Shown here one piece after another: positions 61,701 through 63,765 of a DNA stretch of 64,000 nt. The stretch's first letter is position 1, and the number at the start of each line of letters is the position of its first letter. Origin of the DNA: Rapana venosa (taxonomy: Eukaryota; Mollusca; Gastropoda; Neogastropoda; Muricidae); assembly GCA_028751875.1 (NCBI GenBank), contig CM054155.1, positions 44,688,421-44,752,420 of the forward strand. The letters are read 5' to 3'. Both the position numbers and the translations under genes were made by a program. The notes beneath the pieces were generated by a model. It was not told where the DNA came from. It worked only from the letters and a program-made list of their open reading frames with translations, and did not search any database.

Positions 61701-63179
61701 GGCCATACTCTTGTAGATCTGATCATAATCAGGACACCTCTACATTACAATGTCAGCAGTTTTCCTTTCACAAAATCTGTCAACCTTTTTAAAAACATGT
61801 TTTAGCTCCCAAAACACAAAGGCTGTGGTTGCCCCATAGATATGTGGAAGAGTAAAGAGAAGAGGCCAACAAGCCATGCAGGAGACTAGCTAGAAGATCA
61901 ACTAGATTGGGCAACCACAGAGTACTAAACAAAATGCAAGTAACTAGTTTTTCAGCAGCTTTGCCTAAGGTATACATGGTTGGTCTCTCTGGATACAAAT
62001 CTGAGTGTACTTGAATTATAACCAGATTATTTACAATTCCAACACTTCATTCAATGTTATCGCACAGGCCTACAGGACAAGCTGGCCTAAAAATCTCAGT
62101 ACAGCTTGTATCTGCTAGACTCTCACAATACAAGTCTTCCATTTCTCTGGATCCTCTGCTATTGTACATTACTTAATAACTGGGCATATCAAAAAGGACA
62201 GCTATTTTTAATCATGCCAAAGTTGTTTCTGCACAAAAACCAATTACCATGAAAACTACAAAGTTCAATTCTACCAAGAACACAGACATACATACACACA
62301 GATAACTGAATCAAGATGACAATACTGCTTCACTTTCGTTACACAAATAATAAATCAAAAAGGTGGCTTTCTATACGAGTTTACTATTTCAAAAAGCTTG
62401 CTGCACTTTCCCACCTGTAAACAAAAAAGCAGCAAAGACTTTCTTTCAACTCAAATGGTCACTACACACAGAATCTAAATTAACCACCAAGTTGAGCTCA
62501 GAAGTCAGTAATGTCTCCACATCTTTTGCTTTCTTCCTCTCCTTATCTTTCTTTCTTTCCTTTTAAACATTTTTTTTTACATTGTCACATTTCACTGCCT
62601 ACACTACGAACAACTTCTTCATGTGCCTTCCATCCATTTTTGACAAACACCCATTCCTTATTTTTCCCATAACCAAATTCTGCTGAAAGTTCTGTCTGCC
62701 TGCATTTGTTCTTTTCAAACGTTACTTACGTAGCACAAGAAACCTTTTCAACTAGGTAACAACCAATCAACCTGCTGAATCACTGAACTTTATGCATTGT
62801 CTTTCAGTTCTGAAAGCAACAAACAAAAAGTCTATCAGCTTCTGAAAGCAACAAACAAAAAGTCTATCAGCTTCTGAAAACAACAAACAATAAGTCTATC
62901 AGCTTTTGAAAACAACAGAACAAAAAGTCTATCAGCTTCTGAAAACAACAAAAATAAATCTATCAGCCCCAAAGTACCTGGGCCCTGTAGAAGGAGGCGT
63001 AGGGCGTGGTCAGACGTTCAAAGCCCCTGATGGCGTCTTCGTAACGCCCCTCCCGCATGGCGATGGTGGCGGAGGCGAACTTGGCGTCTTGCAACAGCTC
63101 CTGTGTGGCAGCTGCAGTCAGGTCAGCGTCGTCGCCGTCATCAAACAGCCGCACCTTCACACAAGGCCCTCTCTGGTTC
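9892..63179 (-). CDS. RANBP2: RanBP2/Nup358-type nucleoporin, 35 exons, 5'-incomplete
   Basis: The gene encodes the large cytoplasmic-filament nucleoporin that binds Ran-GTP, docks transport receptors through FG motifs and, in vertebrates, acts as a SUMO E3 ligase on RanGAP1/Ubc9. I see the end of a TPR region, a coiled coil, three good Ran-binding domains with WKERG and RREQ signatures, two RanBP2-type zinc fingers, an IR-like SUMO/Ubc9 motif, GFKFG/FG motifs and a degenerate C-terminal Ran-binding domain. About 2,950 residues lie in the window; roughly the first 700 by comparison with the human protein lie upstream. No cyclophilin domain follows the last Ran-binding domain, unlike in vertebrates. 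Exon phases match at almost every junction. Exons at 54743, 33637, 28748, 23590 and 15976 each carry a 1-2 base frame lesion. Exon numbers below count from the first exon visible here. Confidence 0.95.
10711..10840 (-). CDS. RANBP2: RANBP2 exon 34: last strands and helix of C-terminal domain
   Basis: Acceptor ttgcag|GGA; the donor is CAG|gtgtgtg, formed by a CA/TG microsatellite. It reads [20 protein letters not shown] and [19 protein letters not shown], matching WxAxDY and the C-terminal helix of Ran-binding domains. Confidence 0.88.
11910..12037 (-). CDS. RANBP2: RANBP2 exon 33: core of degenerate C-terminal Ran-binding domain
   Basis: Acceptor gatcag|AAA and donor AC|gtaaga, phase 2. It reads [20 protein letters not shown] then [20 protein letters not shown]. 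The fold pattern (GxGxLRVL, then NHVI) is kept, but WKERG and RREQ are gone (WEKIG and TDKG). Confidence 0.88.
12425..12840 (+). mobile_element. SINE, family B, most complete copy
   Basis: tRNA-like head (gatcggtggtctagaggtaa, then gttcgggtc), core tttcggatgagacgataaac, acacaaaattttcagtgcac, gttgtccctggcaaaattct, gccactctgatagggaaaca, ggcgctgctcttgtggcgac, ggggagagcagcccgaattt and an A-rich tail. It lies in the intron between exons 33 and 32. Confidence 0.75.
12919..13067 (-). CDS. RANBP2: RANBP2 exon 32: acidic tract and start of C-terminal Ran-binding domain
   Basis: Acceptor ttgacag|CAG; the donor is GAG|gtgggt, chosen because it joins QWE to KIGMG in frame. A strongly acidic run (about 27 Asp/Glu among 31 residues) leads to [19 protein letters not shown], matching LFxxRAKLxRFDxxxxQWK of Ran-binding domains. 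Confidence 0.88.
13745..13945 (+). mobile_element. SINE, family A fragment
   Basis: The core is diverged (gtctgacagactaaaaacgg), followed by catgcagaacacctagcac and a match to agaagggtaggcc. It sits in the exon 32-31 intron. The rest of that intron (13950-15975) has purine-rich tracts, and a weak reversed family A fragment at 15060-15340 (catgtgcgcaagatgttacg). Confidence 0.5.
15976..17794 (-). CDS. RANBP2: RANBP2 exon 31: about 17 tandem 28-residue SQ/TQ repeats, one frame lesion
   Basis: Acceptor acacag|GCC and donor GGCA|gtgagt. After a short lead the exon holds about 17 units of 84 bp. The unit consensus is (V/M)xQHKATPxGDKG followed by [15 protein letters not shown]. Most units carry an SQ and many a TQ, about 29 in all by eye, and most have a TP. 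The array changes frame near 17019-17026, where one unit lacks 2 bp; 1819 bases is two short of the 1821 that the phases require. The unit next to the lesion also has an odd insertion ([15 protein letters not shown]). The tail includes [10 protein letters not shown], a basic cluster. I do not recognise this repeat from any family. Confidence 0.9.
18415..18740 (+). mobile_element. SINE, family B
   Basis: It has a diverged head (ggactggcgatctagtggaa), gtccgggttcaagcctttga, gttgtccctgacaaaactct and a reduced 3' part ending atttcacacaaagaaatctg. It lies in the exon 31-30 intron. Confidence 0.55.
19017..19415 (-). CDS. RANBP2: RANBP2 exon 30: degenerate 28-residue repeats
   Basis: Acceptor cgtag|CTC and donor GAAG|gtgagt, phase 1 both sides. 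After an acidic start it holds about three degenerate copies of the repeat found in exon 31: [40 protein letters not shown] and [20 protein letters not shown]. The GDRG(N/G) core and the (S)QD ending are shared. A serine/threonine tract and [12 protein letters not shown] follow. It is GC-rich compared with exon 31. Confidence 0.85.
19882..19945 (-). CDS. RANBP2: RANBP2 exon 29: last helix of Ran-binding domain 3
   Basis: This 64-base exon has acceptor tcccag|AAA and donor TCAG|gtgagt. It reads [20 protein letters not shown], matching the C-terminal helix (xxVAxxFKxxFEECQ). It ends in phase 1. Confidence 0.9.
20055..20190 (+). repeat. 33-bp tandem repeat, 4 copies
   Basis: The unit is taagtcataattacaaatga followed by ttttgtgccatc. 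It lies in the exon 29-28 intron. Confidence 0.85.
20390..20525 (+). repeat. 47-bp tandem repeat, 3 copies
   Basis: The unit contains tactacacaatacgcgaatg, atcagcaaggttac and a T run. It is next to a second array at 20610. Confidence 0.85.
20610..21170 (+). repeat. about 73-bp tandem repeat, 7-8 copies, decaying
   Basis: The unit contains tactgtcaggagtattattt, tcatttgttctaagttacca and aaaatgggcaataacagtac. The first copies are nearly identical. Copies from 20830 on differ mainly by scattered single-base deletions, the pattern of raw long-read error more than of natural substitution. Confidence 0.8.
21435..21613 (-). CDS. RANBP2: RANBP2 exon 28: Ran-binding domain 3, RREQ to last strand
   Basis: Acceptor gtgcag|TGATG and donor AAG|gtcagt. 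It reads [40 protein letters not shown] and VKFK. Here RREQ and VLK lie in the same exon, unlike in domains 1 and 2. Confidence 0.94.
22010..22110 (+). repeat. GA microsatellite
   Basis: Imperfect then perfect (GA)n, ending 15 bases from the donor of exon 27. Confidence 0.95.
22125..22241 (-). CDS. RANBP2: RANBP2 exon 27: core of Ran-binding domain 3
   Basis: Acceptor ttcacag|GTG and donor GAGC|gtaagc, phase 1 both sides. It reads [20 protein letters not shown] then [20 protein letters not shown] microsatellite lies just beyond the donor. Confidence 0.94.
22430..22700 (+). repeat. dispersed repeat, 'ccccatgggg' type, copy 2
   Basis: It is the reverse complement of the 2160-2375 element: ggatgccaggggcctgtcag, aacagcatccccaccttctg, then a pyrimidine-rich part with internal duplication (tcttcctgtcacctcttcct). 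It lies in the exon 27-26 intron. Confidence 0.5.
22955..23107 (-). CDS. RANBP2: RANBP2 exon 26: arm of Ran-binding domain 3
   Basis: Acceptor cctccag|ACC and donor ACAG|gtaagc, phase 1. [17 protein letters not shown] matches human [34 protein letters not shown] is the standard arm of a Ran-binding domain. Because it follows the IR motif and this linker, the domain corresponds by order to human RanBD4. Confidence 0.92.
23590..23683 (-). CDS. RANBP2: RANBP2 exon 25: FG-type linker, frame broken
   Basis: Acceptor gtttcag|CCTCAG and donor AAAG|gtacgg. Read with one base fewer in the AAA run at 23640-23642, it gives a segment with [19 protein letters not shown] that matches human SSTGLSFADLASSNSGDFAF, followed in exon 26 by the next conserved block. 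The exon is 94 bases, one more than the flanking phases need. An extra base in the run is the likely cause. Confidence 0.75.
24302..24385 (-). CDS. RANBP2: RANBP2 exon 24: short linker exon
   Basis: This 84-base exon has acceptor (tg)n-cag|AAA and donor AAAAG|gtgagt, phase 1 at both ends. It encodes [20 protein letters not shown] then QEEIVGK. It has no domain. The 3' splice site lies in a CA/TG microsatellite. Confidence 0.75.
24386..24432 (+). repeat. CA microsatellite at exon 24 acceptor
   Basis: A run of (ca)n with a few cg steps directly borders the 3' splice site of exon 24. Confidence 0.9.
24755..24960 (+). repeat. dispersed repeat, family D
   Basis: It contains tatagtcctgccaaacacag, aggccatatcggggctgtca and cctcgtcaaattg, matching 4665-4730 and the reverse of 36735-36880. 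It lies in the exon 24-23 intron, whose remainder is unremarkable. Confidence 0.4.
25452..25622 (-). CDS. RANBP2: RANBP2 exon 23: IR-like SUMO/Ubc9-binding motif
   Basis: Acceptor ttcag|ACGATG and donor ATAG|gtaagg, phase 1 both sides. It reads [37 protein letters not shown]. This closely matches human IR1 (DVLIVYELTPTAEQKA, LKLPPTFFCYKNRP), whose acidic-hydrophobic strand is a SUMO-interacting motif and whose helix contacts Ubc9. I see only one copy, whereas human has two, IR1 and IR2. The two cysteine pairs CPGC and CIGC downstream are unusual. SUMO E3 activity is inferred only. Confidence 0.9.
   Translation of the reverse strand, partial: TMTWSSCTRKPPHQSKWPGLVSSSCRTPFTCTRIVQVALAASAVRTTTPVHLQLPP
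26133..26451 (-). CDS. RANBP2: RANBP2 exon 22: last third of Ran-binding domain 2 and linker
   Basis: Acceptor attgcag|GTG and donor GAAG|gtacag (phase 1). It reads [39 protein letters not shown] and [13 protein letters not shown] linker with a short alanine run and [13 protein letters not shown] follows. The upstream intron holds the 64-bp minisatellite. Confidence 0.95.
26514..27704 (+). repeat. 64-bp minisatellite, about 18-19 copies
   Basis: The unit reads aggtttctttcttttccttg, tgtaccattaggatgccaag, tctgcctgtatatttgcatt, ctgt. Copies are nearly identical; differences are in the cttttcctt segment and one gcc/acc step. It lies in the intron inside Ran-binding domain 2 (between exons 22 and 21). 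Confidence 0.95.
28115..28333 (-). CDS. RANBP2: RANBP2 exon 21: first two thirds of Ran-binding domain 2
   Basis: It has 73 codons in phase 0, from acceptor cgccag|GAAGGA to REQ|gtgaga. It reads [46 protein letters not shown] and [10 protein letters not shown]. All signature residues are present. The arm and core, split in domain 1, are fused here in one exon. Confidence 0.96.
28748..29529 (-). CDS. RANBP2: RANBP2 exon 20: FG-repeat exon, one frame lesion
   Basis: Acceptor aaacag|GAAGAT and donor AAG|gtaaac. It is rich in FG-type motifs: [66 protein letters not shown]. These bind transport receptors. The frame slips by one base in a CAG run (28805-28825). After that, the frame [16 protein letters not shown] matches the conserved SPEVDE motif that precedes a Ran-binding domain in human RanBP2. 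The length of 782 is one base short of a multiple of three, as this predicts. Confidence 0.88.
30113..30361 (-). CDS. RANBP2: RANBP2 exon 19: RanBP2-type zinc finger 2 plus FG
   Basis: It is an 83-codon phase-0 exon with acceptor ggttttcag|CCA and donor AGT|gtgagt. From CCTGGCGGAG onward it is almost identical, at the nucleotide level, to exon 18 through the zinc finger and the alanine run. The alanine run is longer here and the sequences part after GTFGGF. It ends [15 protein letters not shown]. The near-identity points to recent duplication or gene conversion. Confidence 0.93.
30600..30855 (+). mobile_element. SINE, family A
   Basis: It has core ccttcggatgagactataaa, then gcagaacatcttgcgcacat, cgaagagtaggccattgtgt, tgcttattccattatcctcg and a (AAAT)n tail. 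This is the cleanest 3' half of the family. It lies in the exon 19-18 intron. Confidence 0.72.
31108..33445 (+). mobile_element. TTAA-flanked DNA transposon, Kolobok-like, non-autonomous
   Basis: TTAA at 31108-31111 and at 33442-33445 flank 2,330 bp with inverted ends GGGGGACCAC(G/T)GC. On the plus strand a short frame at 31663 starts [10 protein letters not shown] and is basic. Further on come [20 protein letters not shown] and, at 32492-32734, a frame with [16 protein letters not shown] and [15 protein letters not shown]. This layout resembles the two ends of a Kolobok/Mutator-like-domain transposase with the middle lost. The ends and TTAA are seen; the superfamily is inferred. Confidence 0.6.
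33637..33956 (-). CDS. RANBP2: RANBP2 exon 18: RanBP2-type zinc finger 1 plus FG, frame broken
   Basis: It reads [20 protein letters not shown] and then [17 protein letters not shown], the W-x-C-x2-C-x3-N-x6-C-x2-C pattern of RanBP2 zinc fingers, with all four cysteines. FG motifs follow ([18 protein letters not shown]), but the frame changes at a six-C run (33711-33716) and at a three-C run (33671-33673). One extra base at each restores a path to AEQKDKQ|gtgagg, and 320 bases is two more than a multiple of three. The acceptor gtgcag|AGC belongs to the adjacent minisatellite unit. Confidence 0.85.
33957..35690 (-). repeat. minisatellite of about 31 units carrying the exon 18 acceptor
   Basis: Units of about 51 bp and about 66 bp, the longer with an insert (tactgtctgc on plus). 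On the minus strand each reads ctttctgtgtggggac, then gatgcagagatgtgcag. The end of the array supplies gtgcag|AG, the 3' splice site of exon 18. Open frames through it in all three minus frames are by-products of unit length. From 35690 to 36211 nothing else is recognisable. Confidence 0.92.
36212..36493 (-). CDS. RANBP2: RANBP2 exon 17: end of Ran-binding domain 1 and linker
   Basis: It has 94 codons in phase 0. It reads [20 protein letters not shown], then [20 protein letters not shown] and [12 protein letters not shown], completing a standard domain. An alanine/serine/proline-rich linker follows, ending TERTK|gtaagc. Expected role: binding Ran-GTP on the cytoplasmic face of the pore. Confidence 0.95.
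36735..36880 (-). repeat. dispersed repeat, family D
   Basis: Read on the minus strand it has tatcgtttatggccacgctg, accacagaggtcacatcagg and ttgtcacctcttcc, matching the 24755 copy in order. Confidence 0.35.
36898..37190 (-). mobile_element. tRNA-derived SINE, family C
   Basis: On the minus strand it begins with gggacgggatagctcagtgg and tcggagcactcactttcccc, a tRNA-like head, and goes on through cagttcacccagctgtaact and gagatgggcgccaccctcaa. It is about 80-90 percent like 46988-47260 by eye. It lies in the exon 17-16 intron. Confidence 0.7.
37575..37605 (+). repeat. CTG/CAG triplet run
   Basis: About ten triplets (gctgctgctgctgctgctgc) directly inside the intron after exon 16, starting 3 bases from the donor. 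Confidence 0.9.
37609..37746 (-). CDS. RANBP2: RANBP2 exon 16: core of Ran-binding domain 1
   Basis: It has 46 codons, with acceptor gtcag|GTG and donor CAG|gtaatg. It reads [18 protein letters not shown] then [12 protein letters not shown] and ends RVIMRREQ. The WKERG and RREQ signatures are intact. The intron breaks between REQ and VLK, as in domain 2. A CAG/CTG run of about ten triplets lies just inside the intron. Confidence 0.95.
37990..38535 (+). repeat. CA/CT compound microsatellite
   Basis: Alternating (ca)n and (ct)n blocks of several hundred bases run up to the donor of exon 15. Long Ser/His/Thr/Leu frames across it are artefacts. Confidence 0.95.
38542..38733 (-). CDS. RANBP2: RANBP2 exon 15: start of Ran-binding domain 1
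   Basis: It has 64 codons, with acceptor gttacag|CCC and donor AAG|gtgagt next to a CA/CT array. It holds [10 protein letters not shown], an acidic stretch and [20 protein letters not shown]. The last is the canonical N-terminal arm of a Ran-binding domain (hFxPhhxLPxxhExKTGEE), the arm that wraps around Ran in known structures. Confidence 0.93.
39080..39680 (+). repeat. about 46-bp minisatellite, 12-13 copies
   Basis: The unit contains cctgtcttcctataagcctg, ccttttccaacaccatacac and acaccc. Many copies differ by one-base gaps. It lies in the exon 15-14 intron. Confidence 0.88.
39743..40210 (-). CDS. RANBP2: RANBP2 exon 14: FG linker before Ran-binding domain 1
   Basis: Acceptor ttaccag|GCGGTG is clear. 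The product starts [16 protein letters not shown], has an alanine/threonine tract, then [20 protein letters not shown] and [11 protein letters not shown]. The donor CAG|gtgtgg at 39743 gives 156 codons and the needed phase 0. A second phase-0 site (AAG|gttcaa, near 39980) would remove a less natural His/Gln-rich tail, so the left boundary is uncertain. A 46-bp minisatellite follows in the intron. Confidence 0.72.
40306..44387 (-). mobile_element. RTE-like non-LTR retrotransposon, broken, with nested insertion
   Basis: It is flanked by a 13-bp duplication, ctaggttacaaac, at 40293-40305 and 44388-44400. The minus strand carries an AP-type endonuclease ([54 protein letters not shown]), then WWNQEVKEA, and a reverse transcriptase ([32 protein letters not shown]). 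The tail is a (GAA)n run. Without the nested 1,064 bp it is about 3.0 kb, fitting a single-ORF element. Several frameshifts break the ORF. Clade is inferred from size, domain order and tail. It sits in the exon 14-13 intron. Confidence 0.88.
42261..43328 (+). mobile_element. piggyBac-like transposon nested in the LINE
   Basis: TTAA at 42261-42264 and 43325-43328 flank 1,060 bp with perfect 12-bp inverted ends CCCTAGTAGCGC. Removing the element and one TTAA leaves the LINE frame open across the site (ALLNTL then REVCGTKK), which proves a clean TTAA insertion. A plus-strand frame at 42628-42936 contains [15 protein letters not shown], similar to the TNRYA region of piggyBac transposases, so it may be an internally deleted copy. 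An 18-bp palindrome lies at 42280-42297. Confidence 0.88.
44860..45060 (+). repeat. GT then GA-rich tract
   Basis: tgtgtgtgcgtctgtgtg blocks are followed by imperfect (GA)n with two copies of gcgaacatgcatgcata. The 44401-44860 stretch before it holds nothing recognisable. Confidence 0.85.
45222..45372 (-). CDS. RANBP2: RANBP2 exon 13: last helix of divergent domain and linker
   Basis: The acceptor is (tg)n-cag|GTTTGAC, so a microsatellite supplies the pyrimidine tract; the donor is ACT|gtgagt. [20 protein letters not shown] matches the C-terminal helix of Ran-binding domains (FKTPEEAxxFKxxFEE), and a serine/proline-rich tail follows. Exon 14 continues in phase 0 after a 5-kb intron that holds a LINE. 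Confidence 0.8.
45440..45605 (-). mobile_element. 3' end fragment of a LINE ORF2
   Basis: The minus strand reads [36 protein letters not shown] and AKH, a common last segment of non-LTR ORF2 proteins. It is different from the other two LINEs here. It lies in the exon 13-12 intron. Confidence 0.7.
45605..45860 (+). mobile_element. SINE, family B
   Basis: It has ttttccccatccacaaaacc, gtggtctgggtgctagtctg, taggataagatgataaactg, gtaacatatttagtgcatgc and tcctggcaaaattctataga. It is diverged. Confidence 0.58.
45860..46795 (+). repeat. 48-bp tandem repeat split by a LINE
   Basis: The unit contains ctctatatccaatatgtaaa, cagaatcaataatcaccacc and aacaataa. Three to four copies lie left of 46010 and two to three right of 46670; the LINE fragment lies between. 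Confidence 0.8.
46014..46670 (-). mobile_element. 5'-truncated LINE (reverse transcriptase 3' end)
   Basis: The minus strand reads [12 protein letters not shown], then [63 protein letters not shown] and [14 protein letters not shown], the C-terminal part of a non-LTR ORF2. It ends with an A-rich tail. Both sides carry a near-duplication (ccaacactaact left, ccaaaactaact right). Confidence 0.82.
46813..46970 (-). CDS. RANBP2: RANBP2 exon 12: core of divergent RanBD/PH-like domain
   Basis: Acceptor tttgcag|GGC and donor AC|gtgagt, ending in phase 2. It reads [20 protein letters not shown], then [14 protein letters not shown] and EETFKLT. The order of a basic strand (VVRKKD), a short helix, HNI and an aromatic strand (YFLWSV) mirrors [18 protein letters not shown] and WxWxAxDF of Ran-binding domains. 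Identity is low, so Ran binding should not be assumed. Confidence 0.8.
46988..47260 (-). mobile_element. tRNA-derived SINE, family C
   Basis: It shares gaggtacccattta-type sequence, cagctgggtgaactggggga and the tRNA-like head gtagctcagtggtcagagca with 36898-37190. It lies in the exon 12-11 intron. A reversed SINE tail (tagcgctgaatcttgaaaat) at 47840-47900 precedes exon 11. Confidence 0.7.
47938..48095 (-). CDS. RANBP2: RANBP2 exon 11: start of divergent RanBD/PH-like domain
   Basis: Acceptor ttttag|GAG and donor CAG|gtaata. After a proline-rich start it reads [17 protein letters not shown] and [13 protein letters not shown]. This parallels the start of a Ran-binding domain (LFxxRAKLYRF then GxxKIL). 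The tryptophan-lysine-glutamate-arginine signature is absent. Continues in exons 12 and 13. Confidence 0.8.
48300..48612 (-). mobile_element. SINE, family A
   Basis: On the minus strand it has a tRNA-like head (gggtgggttagcatagcggt), then ggttaacatcaggact, a diverged core (cttcagatgatactgtaaac) and gtgtgtgaacgcacagagat. It lies in the exon 11-10 intron, followed by a (catcc)n run at 48858-48905. Confidence 0.6.
49034..49444 (-). CDS. RANBP2: RANBP2 exon 10: P/Q/A-rich linker with QL(A/T)PG repeats
   Basis: Acceptor tgccag|GAG and donor GCAG|gtgaga fit phase 1 on both sides. The product begins [20 protein letters not shown], then holds about ten tandem pentapeptides of the form QLAPG or QLTPG, then [18 protein letters not shown]. 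The pentapeptide is encoded by a 15-bp tandem repeat, likely variable in length between individuals. Function is unknown; it is a disordered linker before the first RanBD-like domain. Confidence 0.85.
49700..49762 (+). repeat. TA microsatellite
   Basis: Perfect (at)n of about 60 bp in the exon 10-9 intron. Confidence 0.97.
49895..50200 (+). mobile_element. SINE, family B, 3' half with full tail
   Basis: It runs from cacggcaacaagagagttgt through gccactctgatagggaaaca, ggggagagcagcccgaattt and aaatctgccatgacttaaag to the tail ttgctttacaagattcagcg, then ttccatacattatt and (att)n. It shows the true 3' end of the family. Confidence 0.75.
50262..50340 (-). mobile_element. 79-bp 3' end of the 46-kb LINE family
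   Basis: tcatgtttctcccaggggag and gtttgacattgatgagcctt are identical to 46033-46072. The minus strand reads [16 protein letters not shown]. It is an extreme 5' truncation. Confidence 0.8.
50910..51140 (-). CDS. RANBP2: RANBP2 exon 9: acidic linker
   Basis: Acceptor gaaacag|GTG and donor TCTG|gtgaga give phase 1 at both ends. The product contains [11 protein letters not shown], an acidic block ([19 protein letters not shown]) and [13 protein letters not shown]. It has no recognised domain and is intrinsically disordered by composition. The 1.8-kb G-rich array begins about 40 bases upstream of its acceptor, so the branch-point and pyrimidine region border that array. Confidence 0.83.
51180..52965 (+). 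repeat. G-rich minisatellite, about 20-25-bp unit
   Basis: The unit is catttggagacaggggggag with variable G runs, roughly 75-80 copies. The plus strand has dense runs of five or more G, so quadruplexes are possible. The transcribed strand product is C-rich. Frames of up to 797 codons across it are artefacts. Copies vary mainly in G-run length. From 52970 to 54740 I see nothing else. Confidence 0.93.
54743..55023 (-). CDS. RANBP2: RANBP2 exon 8: P/Y/G-rich linker, frame broken
   Basis: The donor CGACCAG|gtcacc at the left end gives the phase 1 needed by exon 9. The 3' half reads [20 protein letters not shown]; the 5' half reads [20 protein letters not shown] in another frame. The two halves join across a 7-G run (54918-54924) next to a T run, so a one-base homopolymer error is the simplest reason. 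No AG acceptor is visible before the start, although a pyrimidine tract is present. The right boundary is therefore approximate. Confidence 0.62.
56221..56304 (-). CDS. RANBP2: RANBP2 exon 7: coiled-coil exon
   Basis: It has 28 codons with acceptor gacag|AGT and donor AGG|gtgagt. The product runs [20 protein letters not shown] then KDAIRQLR, a regular amphipathic helix. It is phase 0 at both ends. Exons 5-7 form a coiled coil of about 90 residues, longer than the roughly 30-residue human element. Confidence 0.78.
56820..56861 (-). CDS. RANBP2: RANBP2 exon 6: 14-codon coiled-coil exon
   Basis: This 42-base exon has strong sites, tttccag|GCT and AAG|gtatgg. It encodes [14 protein letters not shown]. 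It is phase 0 at both ends and continues the heptad pattern of exon 5. It is too short to be found as an ORF alone. It is supported by flanking splice sites and phase agreement. Confidence 0.75.
57185..57265 (-). mobile_element. tRNA-like SINE head, family A
   Basis: On the minus strand: gggacgggatagccttgtgg, ttagaacattgcgctcgcaa, tctgacgaccc. It matches the head of the 545-895 copy but the core is missing. Confidence 0.6.
57380..57945 (+). repeat. CTACC/CTACA pentanucleotide array
   Basis: Tandem ctaca and ctacc units, with a few cttca steps, end directly at the donor of exon 5. Confidence 0.96.
57949..58158 (-). CDS. RANBP2: RANBP2 exon 5: proline-rich stretch then coiled coil
   Basis: It is a 70-codon phase-0 exon with acceptor ttgcag|GTGACG and donor AAG|gtctgt. 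A proline-rich start ([20 protein letters not shown]) leads into heptad-like sequence through [20 protein letters not shown]. With exons 6 and 7 this is probably the counterpart of the human oligomerisation element, which is also a short coiled coil after the S/TP linker. The donor abuts the CTACC/CTACA array. Confidence 0.85.
58553..58710 (-). CDS. RANBP2: RANBP2 exon 4: S/TP-rich linker
   Basis: Acceptor gaacag|AGACTG completes the split codon of exon 3; donor is GAG|gtaact. The product contains [13 protein letters not shown] and [12 protein letters not shown], a run of proline-directed S/TP sites. This resembles the human linker with several SP/TP sites after the TPR domain, which is phosphorylated by mitotic kinases in vertebrates. 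That role is not shown here. Confidence 0.82.
59165..59590 (+). repeat. about 71-bp minisatellite, 6 copies
   Basis: The unit contains cctcgttgacatgattccaa, tcatgcatttcttactgaaa and taatgtacaggggattttt. It lies in the exon 4-3 intron. Confidence 0.95.
59862..59928 (-). CDS. RANBP2: RANBP2 exon 3: short helical segment
   Basis: This is a 67-base exon with acceptor tttcag|GAG and donor GGG|gtgagt. It encodes [20 protein letters not shown] and ends in phase 1. It corresponds to the human stretch containing EMLNSVMQELEDYSEG. The following intron holds a 72-bp tandem array. Confidence 0.82.
60010..60115 (+). mobile_element. SINE family A core fragment
   Basis: It has ttttcctctggagttaacat, ccactccccccaaaagtcct and gatgagactataaaccaagg. 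A second core fragment lies at 60428-60515 and joins a family B-like tail (gcgctatataaaatccatac). Confidence 0.6.
60150..60590 (+). repeat. about 45-60-bp tandem repeat, 7-8 copies, SINE fragment inside
   Basis: The unit contains caattcaccataccaagcta, tttcaaacagacatataaag and caa. The array is interrupted at 60428-60515 by a SINE fragment. Confidence 0.85.
60780..61080 (-). mobile_element. SINE, family A
   Basis: On the minus strand it has gaaggaaggtggcagtatgg, gttcccagcctcgcc, agatgagactataaactgag, tgcagaacatcttgtgcaca and agagtaggccatttcatgcc. It lies in the exon 3-2 intron and resembles the 2650 copy. Confidence 0.62.
61578..61718 (-). CDS. RANBP2: RANBP2 exon 2: helical end of N-terminal domain
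   Basis: It has 47 codons in phase 0 with acceptor gatcag|ATC and donor CAT|gtaaag. The product starts [12 protein letters not shown] and runs through [20 protein letters not shown]. It matches the position and charge pattern of the human segment with EEQEECKNYLRKTRDYLIK. It is helical and charged. Both junctions keep the frame of exon 1. Confidence 0.85.
62810..62965 (+). repeat. about 32-bp tandem repeat, 5 copies
   Basis: The unit contains cagcttctgaaagcaacaaa and caaaaagtctat. It ends just beyond the donor of exon 1. The rest of this intron, from 61719, holds nothing I recognise. Confidence 0.9.
62978..63179 (-). CDS. RANBP2: RANBP2 exon 1 in window: end of TPR solenoid
   Basis: Acceptor is ctctcag and donor is CAG|gtactt. 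It encodes 67 residues after one split base. The stretch [20 protein letters not shown] is a TPR-like helix pair and aligns in order with the human region reading ITFAILDAVNGNIEDAVTAFE, just before the linker. Upstream exons are not in the window; the sequence to 64000 is intron with a SINE. Confidence 0.88.
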
Positions 63180-63334
63180 CTGAGAGTAAAGTTCAACAAA
63201 AATTCACCGAACAAGTAAGGAAAAGAGCAAAATCACTTTGAAGACACACACACACAAAAAAGTATGTACAGTGATCATTACCTGAAAACACAGCAGAATG
63301 GTTCTACACTTATCAGGGTTTTTCCTTGTTGTTG

Positions 63335-63765
63335 TTTGTCGGCCAGATCTCCAAGGTTCACCAACAGTGAGATTTTGCGTATGTGACCGTTCACCCATCA
63401 CAAGGGTAGCCACATTCCATCTTCAGGGATGATGTCTCAACACAACACCAGTGTGCATGCGATCATTTTTTAATTTGTTTTTTTTAATTTGTCACCATTT
63501 TCTACTGGCACAAAATGACCTACTCTTCCAAAAGGTAAAACAGGTTTTAACATGTGCACAAGACATTCTGCATTCTTTCAACACACATAACCTCAGTTGA
63601 TAGTCTCATCCAAACGACTTTCAGGGGAGTGGAATCAATACTGATGTTAACTCTAGGTATAAAATCCCCTCAAACGGGCCCCTCAGTGGTGGTTCGAATC
63701 CAGGCCGTCAGATCATGAGCTCAACATGTTAACCACTAGGCTATCCCACCCAACATTCCAAATAT
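63335..63765 (-). mobile_element. SINE, family A, long copy
   Basis: On the minus strand it has a tRNA-like head (gtgggatagcctagtggtta), agttaacatcagtattgatt, gtttggatgagactatcaac, cagaatgtcttgtgcacatg and agagtaggtcattttgtgcc. It lies in the intron upstream of exon 1. The remaining bases to 64000 show no exon. Confidence 0.62.
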